Below, piece by piece: positions 8,943 to 16,623 of a stretch of 64,000 nt of DNA. The DNA lies in NCBI RefSeq assembly GCF_032337135.1, contig NZ_JAVXZZ010000002.1, forward strand, positions 124,001 through 188,000, written 5' to 3'. This stretch comes from Allorhodoferax sp032337135. GTDB taxonomy: Bacteria > Pseudomonadota > Gammaproteobacteria > Burkholderiales > Burkholderiaceae_C. A program made the translations under genes and the position numbers. Within the stretch, counting starts at the first letter, position 1. The number at the start of each line of letters is the position of its first letter. The notes below the pieces were generated by a model, which was not told the origin of the DNA, ran no database searches, and saw nothing but the letters and a program-made list of their open reading frames with translations.

Positions 8943-9590
8943 ATGCAGCACATCCTCGTCTACGCCGATTCCCTCTCCTGGGGCATCATTCCCGGTACAC
9001 GCCAGCGCCTACCGTTTGATGCCCGCTGGCCCGGTGTCATGGAAAACCTCCTGACGGCCCAAGGGCGCCGTGTGCGCGTGGTGGAGGATTGCCTCAATGG
9101 CCGGCGCACGGTATGGGACGACCCGTTCAAACCCGGGCGAAACGGCTTGCAGGGCTTGGCCCAGCGGATCGAATGCCAGTCGCCGCTGGCCCTGGTGGTG
9201 CTCATGCTGGGTACCAACGATTTCCAGTCCATGCACCCGCACAAGGCCTGGCATGCGTCGCAAGGCGTGGCCACGCTCGTCAACGCTATCCGCAACGCGC
9301 CCATCGAGCCCGGTATGCCGGTGCCGCCGATTCTTGTGGTGGCGCCGCCACCGATCCGCACACCGGCCGGTCCCTTGGCCCCGAAGTTTGCAGGGGGCGA
9401 AGCCAAGTGCGTGGGTCTGTCCGCGGCCTTGCAGGCCGTGTGCACCGAGCTCGGTTGTGCCTTCTTCGACGCCGGGACTGTCGCCACTGCCAGTGTGGTG
9501 GATGGCGTGCACCTCGATGCCGATCAGCACCTGCGTCTGGGCGAGGCCATGGCGCCTGTGGTGGCAGCGCAATTGGGCGCCGGCGGCTAG
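8943..9590 (+). CDS. SGNH/GDSL hydrolase (arylesterase-like)
   Basis: A 215-residue SGNH-fold esterase. Block I is YADSLSWG (catalytic Ser in ADSL), block III is LGTNDFQ, and block V is DGVHLDADQH with the catalytic Asp/His pair. No signal peptide is seen, so it is probably cytoplasmic. GGAG lies 6 bases before ATG 8943. Related single-domain enzymes hydrolyse aryl or short acyl esters; the natural substrate cannot be inferred. It converges with the LysR gene, overlapping it by 4 bases at the stops. Confidence 0.87.
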   Translation: MQHILVYADSLSWGIIPGTRQRLPFDARWPGVMENLLTAQGRRVRVVEDCLNGRRTVWDDPFKPGRNGLQGLAQRIECQSPLALVVLMLGTNDFQSMHPHKAWHASQGVATLVNAIRNAPIEPGMPVPPILVVAPPPIRTPAGPLAPKFAGGEAKCVGLSAALQAVCTELGCAFFDAGTVATASVVDGVHLDADQHLRLGEAMAPVVAAQLGAGG

Positions 9591-10486
9591 GCTTTGGCGT
9601 CCCCAAGCTGGGTCAGCCGTTGCAGGAACTTCTGCGCCAGCGGCGACAGGCTCTTGCGACGCGGGTAGACCACGTGCCATGCCGAGGCGATGGGGAAGCC
9701 CGGCAGCTCCAGCACGCGTACCCCCTGCGATGATGGCGTCTTGCCCAGGGCATGGCGCGAGACAATGCCGTAGCCCAGGCCAGCAGCCACGGCTTCCTTG
9801 ATGGCCTCGTTGCTGCCGAGTTCCATCAGCAGTCCGGGCCGAAACCGCCGTGCTGCAAAGCTTGCGTTCACCGCCATGCGGGTGCCGGACCCCGCTTCGC
9901 GCAGGATCAGGCGTTCGCTCTTCAGGTCGCTCAGTGTTCGCGGGAGCTGCAGGCTTGCGCCGCGCCGTGCATGCGGTCCAATGAGCACCAGCGGGTTGGA
10001 CATGAATACCTGGTCCTGCAGGTCCATGTCGGCCGGCGGCTGTGACATGACATAGAGGTCGTCGCGGTTGTCGCGCAGTCGTTGCACCACGCCGTCGCGG
10101 TTGAGAACCTCGATGGCAACGTCGATGTGCGGGTGTTCGCGGCAGAACTGGCCGATGAGGCGCGGAATGAAATACTTGGCCGTGCTCACCACGGACACCT
10201 GCAGGCGTCCTTTCTGCAAGCCATGGAGCAAGCCGACGGTCTGCTCCAGTCGCTCCCATTCGTCGACCATGGTGCGGGCAGTACGCGCCAGTTCCAACCC
10301 GGCCTGCGTGAGGTAGACCTTGCGGCCGATGACCTCGTACAGCGGCATGCCCAGTGCCTGCGTGACCTCACGCAGTTGCATCGAGGCCGTGGGCTGGGTC
10401 ACGTGCATGGCGCGCGCGGCCTGGCTCACGGAGCCGGTGTCGGCCAGGGCCAGGAACAGGCGCAACTGCCGGAAGGTGATATTCAT
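9587..10486 (-). CDS. LysR-family regulator divergent from sbtA (CbbR-like)
   Basis: A 299-residue LysR-type activator. The N-terminal winged helix-turn-helix is clear (FRQLRLFLALADTGSVSQAARAMHVTQPTASMQL), and the rest is a type 2 periplasmic-binding-protein effector fold. ATG 10486 matches the family start; the reading frame upstream is spurious. It is divergent from the bicarbonate transporter gene across 84 bases that contain a perfect 9-bp inverted repeat, the arrangement of CbbR-type regulators and their targets. Assignment as the sbtA regulator is inferred from position. Confidence 0.88.
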   Translation of the reverse strand: MNITFRQLRLFLALADTGSVSQAARAMHVTQPTASMQLREVTQALGMPLYEVIGRKVYLTQAGLELARTARTMVDEWERLEQTVGLLHGLQKGRLQVSVVSTAKYFIPRLIGQFCREHPHIDVAIEVLNRDGVVQRLRDNRDDLYVMSQPPADMDLQDQVFMSNPLVLIGPHARRGASLQLPRTLSDLKSERLILREAGSGTRMAVNASFAARRFRPGLLMELGSNEAIKEAVAAGLGYGIVSRHALGKTPSSQGVRVLELPGFPIASAWHVVYPRRKSLSPLAQKFLQRLTQLGDAKA

Positions 10487-10497
10487 AGATGAAAGTC

Positions 10498-10530
10498 TAT
10501 GTAAAAGCACATAAATATCGATTTTACATA
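10498..10530. promoter_or_regulatory. Inverted-repeat operator in the LysR-sbtA intergenic region
   Basis: TATGTAAAA (10498-10506) and TTTTACATA (10522-10530) form a perfect 9-bp inverted repeat separated by 15 bases. It contains the T-N11-A core expected of LysR boxes and begins 12 bases from the LysR start codon. It is the likely binding site for autoregulation and for control of sbtA. Confidence 0.7.
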
Positions 10531-10570
10531 GTGGATCAGAACCCCTAGCATCGGTGGGAAAGGAGTATGC

Positions 10571-11527
10571 ATGCACAGTTTTCTTGATCCGGCCATCCTG
10601 TTCTTTGTCTTCGGAGTCCTCGCGGGAACGGCCCGCTCCAACCTGGAAATCCCCCCGGCCATCTCCAAGTTCCTATCGCTGTACCTGCTCATGGCGCTGG
10701 GTCTCAAGGGCGGGTTCGCCCTGGCCAAGAGCGGGTTGACGCCCGAGGTGCTCAAGAGCCTGGGCTTGGCGGTGATGCTGGCCATCGTCATTCCGCTCAT
10801 CTCGTACCAGATCCTGCGCCGGCGCATTGCCGCCTATGACGCGGCTGCCATTGCCGCCACCTATGGTTCGGTCAGTGCGGTCACGTTCATCACTGCCACC
10901 CAGGCGCTGGAGCGCCAGGGCATCGCCTTCGGTGGCCACATGGCTGCTGCCATGGCCCTGATGGAGTCACCGGCCATCATCATTGCCGTGCTGTTTGCCA
11001 ATCATCTGCGCAGCCAGCAGGGCCAGACGCAAGGGCAGGGCGGGCTGGGCAAGGTGCTGCACGAAAGCTTCACCGACGGCGCACAGCTGCTGCTGCTTGG
11101 TGCCATGGTCATCGGTGTGCTAACCGGTGATAGCGGCAAGGCCGCCATGCAACCGTTCTCGGGTGATCTGTTCAAGGGCATGCTGGCCTTCTTCCTGCTC
11201 GACATGGGTCTGATGACCGCCCGCAACCTGCCCCAGCTGCGCGGCCAGTCGCCCTGGATGCTGGCTTACGCGGTGCTGGCACCACTGTGCCACGCTACGC
11301 TGGCCTGGGTGCTGAGCCGCTTGGTGGGCATACCGCCGGGCGAAACGGCGCTGCTGATGGTGCTGGCGGCCAGTGCCTCCTACATTGCGGTGCCCGCCGT
11401 GCTGCGGTTCGCCATCCCCGAAGCCAAGCCTTCGCTGTATTTCGCCATGTCGCTGGGTATCACGTTCCCGCTCAACATCCTGCTGGGCATCCCGCTCTAC
11501 ACCCACGTGGCTACCAGCGCATGGTGA
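10571..11527 (+). CDS. sbtA: SbtA-family sodium-dependent bicarbonate transporter
   Basis: A 318-residue, roughly ten-helix inner-membrane protein of the SbtA (former DUF897) family, first known as a high-affinity Na+/HCO3- symporter of cyanobacteria. The two inverted repeats are visible: the first ends in ITATQALERQGIAFGGHMAAAMALMESPAI broken by short loops, and the second starts around residue 170 (GAQLLLLGAMVIGVLTG). GGAG lies 5 bases before ATG 10571. It overlaps the DUF6671 gene by 7 bases. No PII-like SbtB partner is adjacent. Bicarbonate supply for carboxylases or pH control is a reasonable role; transport itself is untested here. Confidence 0.87.
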   Translation: MHSFLDPAILFFVFGVLAGTARSNLEIPPAISKFLSLYLLMALGLKGGFALAKSGLTPEVLKSLGLAVMLAIVIPLISYQILRRRIAAYDAAAIAATYGSVSAVTFITATQALERQGIAFGGHMAAAMALMESPAIIIAVLFANHLRSQQGQTQGQGGLGKVLHESFTDGAQLLLLGAMVIGVLTGDSGKAAMQPFSGDLFKGMLAFFLLDMGLMTARNLPQLRGQSPWMLAYAVLAPLCHATLAWVLSRLVGIPPGETALLMVLAASASYIAVPAVLRFAIPEAKPSLYFAMSLGITFPLNILLGIPLYTHVATSAW

Positions 11528-12369
11528 ACGCCGCCTTGCCTTTCCAAGGTTTGCGGGTGGGCTTTGTCACCCAGCACGGCAAGGAGTCGCTCGTCGCGCC
11601 CCATTTGGAGCCACTGCTGGGTTGTGTGGTGGAGCGCGTGGACGGGATCGACACCGACCGTTTCGGTACCTTTACCCGCGACATCCCACGCAGCGGCACG
11701 CAGCTGGAGGCCGCCCGGCGCAAGGCACAGGCCGCCTTTGAGACTGGCGACTGGCCGCTGGCTCTGGCCAGTGAAGGTGCATTCGGCGTCGACCCCTATG
11801 CCGGGCTCATGCCCTGGAATGTCGAGGTCTTGGTGTTGCTGGACCGGCGCACTGGGCGCGAAGTGGCTGCACATGCCCAAGGGCCGGCGCTGGCTGCCCA
11901 TTCTCGGGTGGGCAGCGAGGACGCGTTGCGTGCATTTGCCCAGGAGGCCGGGTTTCCCCACCACCACCTGGTAGTGCGGCAAGGCGATGAAAACGGCCCG
12001 GTAGTGGCCAAGGGTCTCCACACCGACGAGGCACTGCTCGATGCATTCTGGCGTGCCCGGCAAGGCGGGCAGGGGGTGTTTGTCGAGCATGATTTGCGTG
12101 CCTTCTGCAACCCGACGCGGCAAGCGGTCATCGCCAACGCCGCAAAACAGCTGGCACAGAAACTGGCCTCCGCGTGTCCGCAGTGCGCGGCACCAGGGTT
12201 TTGGCCGGTGCGCCACAGCGGGGGGCTACCCTGCGAGGCTTGCGGCACGCCCACGCACCTGCCGCGCCTGAAGGTGTGGGGCTGCAGCGCGTGCGGCCAC
12301 GAGGAGCAGCGACCTCACGGCGAGCGGCCAAGTGCCCCGGCTGCCAGTTGCCCTGCGTGCAACCCCTAG
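11521..12369 (+). CDS. DUF6671 family protein with C-terminal zinc ribbons
   Basis: A 282-residue protein of unknown function. The N-terminal part has a conserved pattern I associate with DUF6671: TQHGKES, DTDRFGTFTRDIPRSG, AARRKAQAAF and LASEGAFGVDPY. The last 70 residues carry four Cys pairs (CPQC, CEAC, CSAC, CPAC), which would form two zinc ribbons. ATG 11521 overlaps the sbtA stop by 7 bases, so translation is probably coupled and the two products may work together. No catalytic motif is recognised. The pairing with a bicarbonate transporter is the only functional hint. Confidence 0.75.
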   Translation: MVNAALPFQGLRVGFVTQHGKESLVAPHLEPLLGCVVERVDGIDTDRFGTFTRDIPRSGTQLEAARRKAQAAFETGDWPLALASEGAFGVDPYAGLMPWNVEVLVLLDRRTGREVAAHAQGPALAAHSRVGSEDALRAFAQEAGFPHHHLVVRQGDENGPVVAKGLHTDEALLDAFWRARQGGQGVFVEHDLRAFCNPTRQAVIANAAKQLAQKLASACPQCAAPGFWPVRHSGGLPCEACGTPTHLPRLKVWGCSACGHEEQRPHGERPSAPAASCPACNP

Positions 12370-12448
12370 TAGCGCGGGGTGGCCTGCATCGCGTCTGCCA
12401 CTGGGGTACCATGAACTTTTTGCCCACTGCCCAAAAAGGTGCTGCACC

Positions 12449-12940
12449 ATGGACAAGTCGCCTACCGGTTCCGAAACCCCCGTGGCCCTGCAGGCCGAGT
12501 CGGTAGCTCCCTTCGCGCGCCGCAGCCTCTACCCCGAGCCCTTTGCTTCGCGCATGGCTGGTCGCACCAAGCGCCGCCTCGGCGATGCCTTCGGGCTGCA
12601 GAACTTCGGCGTCAACCACACCGTGCTGGCCCCGGGTGCCTCGTCGGCACTGCGCCACAGCCATGCCTGCCAGGACGAGTTCATCTACATCCTGAGTGGA
12701 ACGCCCACCTTGCATACCGATGCCGGTGCGACCCTGCTGCAGCCGGGCATGTGCGCGGGGTTTCGCGCCGGTAGCGGCGACGCCCACCGCCTGGTCAACG
12801 ACAGCGACACCGAGGTGGTGTACCTGGAAGTCGGTGACCGCAGCCCCGGCGATGTGGTGCGCTACCCGGACGATGACCTGGAAGCCCGATTTGTCGCCGG
12901 CGCATGGGTGTTCGCGCACAAGGACGGCACGCCCTACTGA
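12449..12940 (+). CDS. Cupin-domain protein
   Basis: A 163-residue protein with one cupin barrel. Motif 1 is present around residues 70-85 (ALRHSHACQDEFIYILSG, metal ligands His-His-Glu) and motif 2 near 113 (SGDAHRLVNDS). AGGTG lies 8 bases before ATG 12449. The usual family annotation is a metal-binding enzyme or sugar-binding protein; neither the substrate nor the reaction can be named. It ends 15 bases before the convergent protein kinase gene. Confidence 0.85.
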   Translation: MDKSPTGSETPVALQAESVAPFARRSLYPEPFASRMAGRTKRRLGDAFGLQNFGVNHTVLAPGASSALRHSHACQDEFIYILSGTPTLHTDAGATLLQPGMCAGFRAGSGDAHRLVNDSDTEVVYLEVGDRSPGDVVRYPDDDLEARFVAGAWVFAHKDGTPY

Positions 12941-12955
12941 ATGCGCTGATCGCGG

Positions 12956-14458
12956 TCAGAACGGGCTGGTGGTGCCCTGTTGCTGGCGCTGGCAGCCGGG
13001 AAGGTCATTGCGCCAGGTCTTGAGGTCGGGCGCGCACTTGCGGATCACGTCCTTGCCTTCGATGGTGCAGGTAACGCGCAAGGCGAAAGGCAGGTCGCTG
13101 CAGGCGAAGGTGCGAGGGTTTTCCGTAGGAGCAGGCGCTTCGTGCTTGCCCTTGTCGACGGATTTGCCACTGTCAGACGGTGGCGTTGCCTTGGGTTTGG
13201 CGGGTGTTGCTGCCAACGGCGGCGGCACAGGCTGGCTGGTACGCGCGGACTCCGACACCGGTTTCGAGGCCCGCCCCCAGGTCGTGTACACCAATGCCAC
13301 GAGCAGGGCGAGGACCACCAGAGCCAGCGGCCAGCGCCATGCCGGACCCTTGGGCGCAGCGGGGGATGCCGCTGCGGGCGTTGCGTCCACACCGGGCCGC
13401 TCATGCAGGCGCACGGTGTCGCCGTCGCGGCCGCCCTCGTGTACCCGCGGTTTGCGCATGTCGGCAGGAGGGCTCTGCTCGCCCAGGAACACCGGGCGAA
13501 AGGCTGCCACACTCTGCGGGCGGTCGCGCTCGTCGACTTCCATGGCCCAGTCGATGGTGCGCAGGAAAGCCTCGGAGTAACGTCCAGCGGCGACATCGGC
13601 TGCGGCTGGCAGGCAGTCGTCCTTGATGCGCGACGGGGCCTCCACGGGCTTGTGGCCGGTCACCAGCCAGTACAGCACGCCACCCAGGGCATACAGGTCA
13701 CTCCAGGGGCCTTGCTGGCCGCGGGCGTGGTATTGCTCGAACGGTGCGAAGCCCGGCGAGACCATGCTCGTCACACCTTCCGAGGCCTTGCTGGTGGCCT
13801 GTCGAGCCGCGCCGAAGTCCAGCAGCACCAGGCTGGTATCGCTGTCGCGCACGTAAATGTTGCTGGGCTTGATATCGCGGTGCACCATGCCCACGCCGTG
13901 CACTTTTTCCAATCCGTCGAGCAGACCGGCAAACATGCGGCGCAACTGCGTTTCGTCCGCTGCGCCATGGGTCTTGACCCATTGCCGCAGGGATTGCCCC
14001 TGCTCGTAGTCCATCACCATGTAGGCCGTGCCACTGGCCTCGAAAAACCGGTTCACGCGCACGATGTGCGGATGCCGAAAGCTCGCCAGCACCCGCGCTT
14101 CGGACAGGAAGCGCGCCAAACCATCGCGGTAGTCTGCCGCGTGTTCAGCGCTGCGGGGCACGACTGCAAACGCAGCAGCACGGGTAGCCCATTCGCCTGG
14201 CAGGTATTCCTTGATGGCGACTCGGCATTGCAGGTGCTGGTCGTATGCCAGGTAGGTGATGCCAAAGCCCCCGGTGCCGAGTACCGATTCAATGCTGTAC
14301 TCCAGCAGTGCGTAGGCGGGCGGAAGGGCAATGGGATGGCCGGCAGCGTTGTCACCAGCCAAGTCGAAATCCAGCGTCACGTCCACGCCGACAGGCCCCG
14401 CGGGTTGTGCGTTTGGCGGTGTATCAACCGACGCTCGCTGGGGGTGTTCTGTGGTCAT
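12956..14458 (-). CDS. Membrane-anchored Hanks-type serine/threonine protein kinase
   Basis: A 500-residue kinase. A proline-rich N terminus of about 45 residues leads into the catalytic domain (about 50-325): glycine loop LGTGGFGITY, lysine in VAIKEYLPGE, catalytic loop VHRDIKPSNIY, DFGAAR and SPGFAPFEQY. A single membrane helix (about 376-394, LALVVLALLVALVYTTW) follows. The roughly 100-residue outer segment is Pro/Lys-rich with four Cys at the end (FACSDLPFALRVTCTIEG, then KCAPD and PGCQ). All catalytic residues are present, so it should be active. It may be a sensor of envelope state. The cognate phosphatase is not in the window. Confidence 0.92.
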   Translation of the reverse strand: MTTEHPQRASVDTPPNAQPAGPVGVDVTLDFDLAGDNAAGHPIALPPAYALLEYSIESVLGTGGFGITYLAYDQHLQCRVAIKEYLPGEWATRAAAFAVVPRSAEHAADYRDGLARFLSEARVLASFRHPHIVRVNRFFEASGTAYMVMDYEQGQSLRQWVKTHGAADETQLRRMFAGLLDGLEKVHGVGMVHRDIKPSNIYVRDSDTSLVLLDFGAARQATSKASEGVTSMVSPGFAPFEQYHARGQQGPWSDLYALGGVLYWLVTGHKPVEAPSRIKDDCLPAAADVAAGRYSEAFLRTIDWAMEVDERDRPQSVAAFRPVFLGEQSPPADMRKPRVHEGGRDGDTVRLHERPGVDATPAAASPAAPKGPAWRWPLALVVLALLVALVYTTWGRASKPVSESARTSQPVPPPLAATPAKPKATPPSDSGKSVDKGKHEAPAPTENPRTFACSDLPFALRVTCTIEGKDVIRKCAPDLKTWRNDLPGCQRQQQGTTSPF

Positions 14459-14540
14459 GGTTCCAACCCATTTTGTAAGGAATGCATTCTATGGTGGGGC
14501 CATCAGGCACTGGCCTCGTCGCGGGCGTGGGGGATTGACT

Positions 14541-14629
14541 CAGCGCCACCGCAGGAACAGGGCGTCGAGTTCCTTCAAATTCAGTTGTCGCCAGGTGGGG
14601 CGGCCCTGGTTGCACTGGTCGGAGCGCTC
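14541..14629 (-). pseudogene. Detached copy of the 3' end of mutL
   Basis: This 89-base segment aligns without gaps to the last 89 bases of mutL (16625-16713), with about 10 mismatches by my count. Read on the minus strand it encodes the final 29 residues of a MutL protein including the stop, with only about four residue changes (GRPTWRQLNLKELDALFLR here). Similarity stops abruptly at 14629. It is therefore a diverged MutL C terminus left 2.1 kb from the present gene, with the ankyrin gene between. Confidence 0.85.
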
Positions 14630-14635
14630 TATCAC

Positions 14636-16588
14636 TTATTTCGCCCCGGCCTGCAACAGTAGTTTCACCACGGGTTCATTGCCATAGCGCTTCGACCACC
14701 CTACAAGTGAGTTTCCGTTGACGATGGCATCCGGGGCGGCCCCATTTTTGATGAGCAATTCGGCCATGCTGACACCAACGGCGTCTCGCCTTGCAATGGC
14801 GTAGTACAGCGCGTTGAATTTTGACTCGCCGCCAATACTGTTGGGATCGCTGCCGATTTCGAGCAGCAGCTTTACCACCTCGACAGTTCCACCCTTTACG
14901 GCATAGAGCAAGGGAGCATCCCCACGCGAGGGCTTCAGCGAGGCACCTTTTTTGATGAGGTACCTTGCCGTGGCGAGGTCTTTTGCCAATGCAAGTGGCG
15001 TATTGGCAAGTTCGCGATCGCGCCCGGTGGTAGTTGCAGCGTTGATGTCCGCGCCGTGCTCCAGAAGCAGCTCCATGAGCGCTTCATCACCACGTGCCGC
15101 CGCTACATGCAATGGAGTGCGTCCATAGGAGTCCCCCAGGTTGGTGTCGGCCCCTGCTTTAAGCAGCAAGGCGATGCGGGCGTTGGCTTCTGCCCGTTCA
15201 TCCTTCATCAGACCTTGCTGAGTGCCGTTTGAGATAAGGCGCATCAACAGCGTTTGTCGGTCGAGTCCCTGAAGCGCGTTGACGTTGGCACCTCTGTCCA
15301 GCAAGGCCTGTATGGTCTTGACGTCTCGGGCCCAGCCAAGGGGGGTACTGCCCAGTTCGTCGGTTGCCTCGCGGTTCGCTCCACGGTCAATCAGTGTGCC
15401 GATCAATTCCAGATGCCCCCTAGAGGAAGCCAAATGCAGGTAGCTGCTTTCATAGGGGTACTTGCGGTTGAGATCGATTTTTTGGTCGCGAAGGATCTTC
15501 AATGCATCTTCCGTTTTTCCCTCTTCAAGCGCTTGGCGTAGCGGATTGGCCGGGCAGATCGGGCAAATGGGGTTCAACGGTGGAGCCTTCGGGTCCGCCG
15601 TCAGTTGTTGGGCGTAGGCCAGCGTGTCTTCGCGCTGGTAGGCGCGCTTTTTCAACCACGTGGGGCGGTTCTTCGAGATTTCATCCTGTTCATCTTCCCA
15701 CTGCTGGTACGCCAAGTCATCCCATTTGACGGCTTGCCGCAGTGACTCTGCCCACAGTGGCGATCGACCACGGGCATAGTCCACGATAGGTTGTGTCGCC
15801 GCCATTAGAAATCCATAGGCGACGCCAGAGCTGCCGGAATAGCCCTCCCGGTAGACGCCGGCAGCCAACCAGCGAGCAGCCTCTTCCGCGCGTCCATCCT
15901 TCCACAAATGGTAGGCGGCATACAGCAAGTAACGCGAGGGCATGGTCGCAGAATTGGCTACTACTTCCTCTGCGGCTTCAAGTCCAACAGCCGGATCTTG
16001 ACTGCCGATTCGCTTCTCCAATGGTTCCTTGGCTTTCCAGCCTGAGATTCCCTCTGGACAGGGAAAGCTCGATGACTCAACACGCGGTGCATTGATCTGG
16101 CTGGCGACATCCATCAATCGCGATGATCTCGAACGCGTATCGATTGACTCTTTGCGATCTCCAAACCGCAGGCTGATAGAAGATTCACCGAAGGCAATTG
16201 CGATGTTCTTAGTCGAACGCGTGGTTGGAAAGTCGAATTCCACGGCCTCGGTAACGCGGTCGGACCTAAGGGAAACCGGTGCGAGCTTACGTTCGGCTGT
16301 GGGCTGGATGGGCTTACCTTCCGGTAGTGCGAAGAACGCGATGCGCTTAGAACGTAGACGCAGCTCCTTTTCGGGGTCGTGAGCAAACGCCAGTGTGATG
16401 CCGCTGAGCATCGCCCCCTTGAATAAGGGTGAAGCAGTAACACCTACACCCCAATCCAAATCCATGTGACAGCTGACCGGTGGCCATGCTCTCTCGATGC
16501 CCATGTCTTGCTGCGCGAACGTGGAGGTCGAGAAAAACGCGAAACCAAGGGCGGCGGTGTACTTCCCCATTTTTGCTGTGAATGACAT
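14636..16588 (-). CDS. Exported ankyrin-repeat protein, single-gene insertion
   Basis: A 650-residue protein. ATG 16588 gives a signal peptide (MGKYTAALGFAFFSTSTFAQ, cut after AQ), so it is exported to the periplasm or beyond. Residues about 20-365 match no family I recognise. From about 370 to the end there are roughly eight ankyrin repeats (for example GRTPLHVAAARGDEALMELL and LLLEHGADINAAT), which bind protein partners. The stop lies 6 bases from the detached mutL end and the start 36 bases from the real mutL end. Base composition is poorer in G+C (33/60 in each of two lines counted) than mutL (43/60). It is likely acquired; function unknown. Confidence 0.85.
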   Translation of the reverse strand: MSFTAKMGKYTAALGFAFFSTSTFAQQDMGIERAWPPVSCHMDLDWGVGVTASPLFKGAMLSGITLAFAHDPEKELRLRSKRIAFFALPEGKPIQPTAERKLAPVSLRSDRVTEAVEFDFPTTRSTKNIAIAFGESSISLRFGDRKESIDTRSRSSRLMDVASQINAPRVESSSFPCPEGISGWKAKEPLEKRIGSQDPAVGLEAAEEVVANSATMPSRYLLYAAYHLWKDGRAEEAARWLAAGVYREGYSGSSGVAYGFLMAATQPIVDYARGRSPLWAESLRQAVKWDDLAYQQWEDEQDEISKNRPTWLKKRAYQREDTLAYAQQLTADPKAPPLNPICPICPANPLRQALEEGKTEDALKILRDQKIDLNRKYPYESSYLHLASSRGHLELIGTLIDRGANREATDELGSTPLGWARDVKTIQALLDRGANVNALQGLDRQTLLMRLISNGTQQGLMKDERAEANARIALLLKAGADTNLGDSYGRTPLHVAAARGDEALMELLLEHGADINAATTTGRDRELANTPLALAKDLATARYLIKKGASLKPSRGDAPLLYAVKGGTVEVVKLLLEIGSDPNSIGGESKFNALYYAIARRDAVGVSMAELLIKNGAAPDAIVNGNSLVGWSKRYGNEPVVKLLLQAGAK

Positions 16589-16623
16589 TTCTTCTCTCTG
16601 CATCGCTGGTGCTTTGAAACCTT

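Noticed and set aside
12415..12440. A/T-armed inverted repeat (CTTTTTG...CAAAAAG) before the cupin gene
   Set aside because: Arms are short runs of A and T and the position overlaps the likely leader; too weak to call an operator or terminator.
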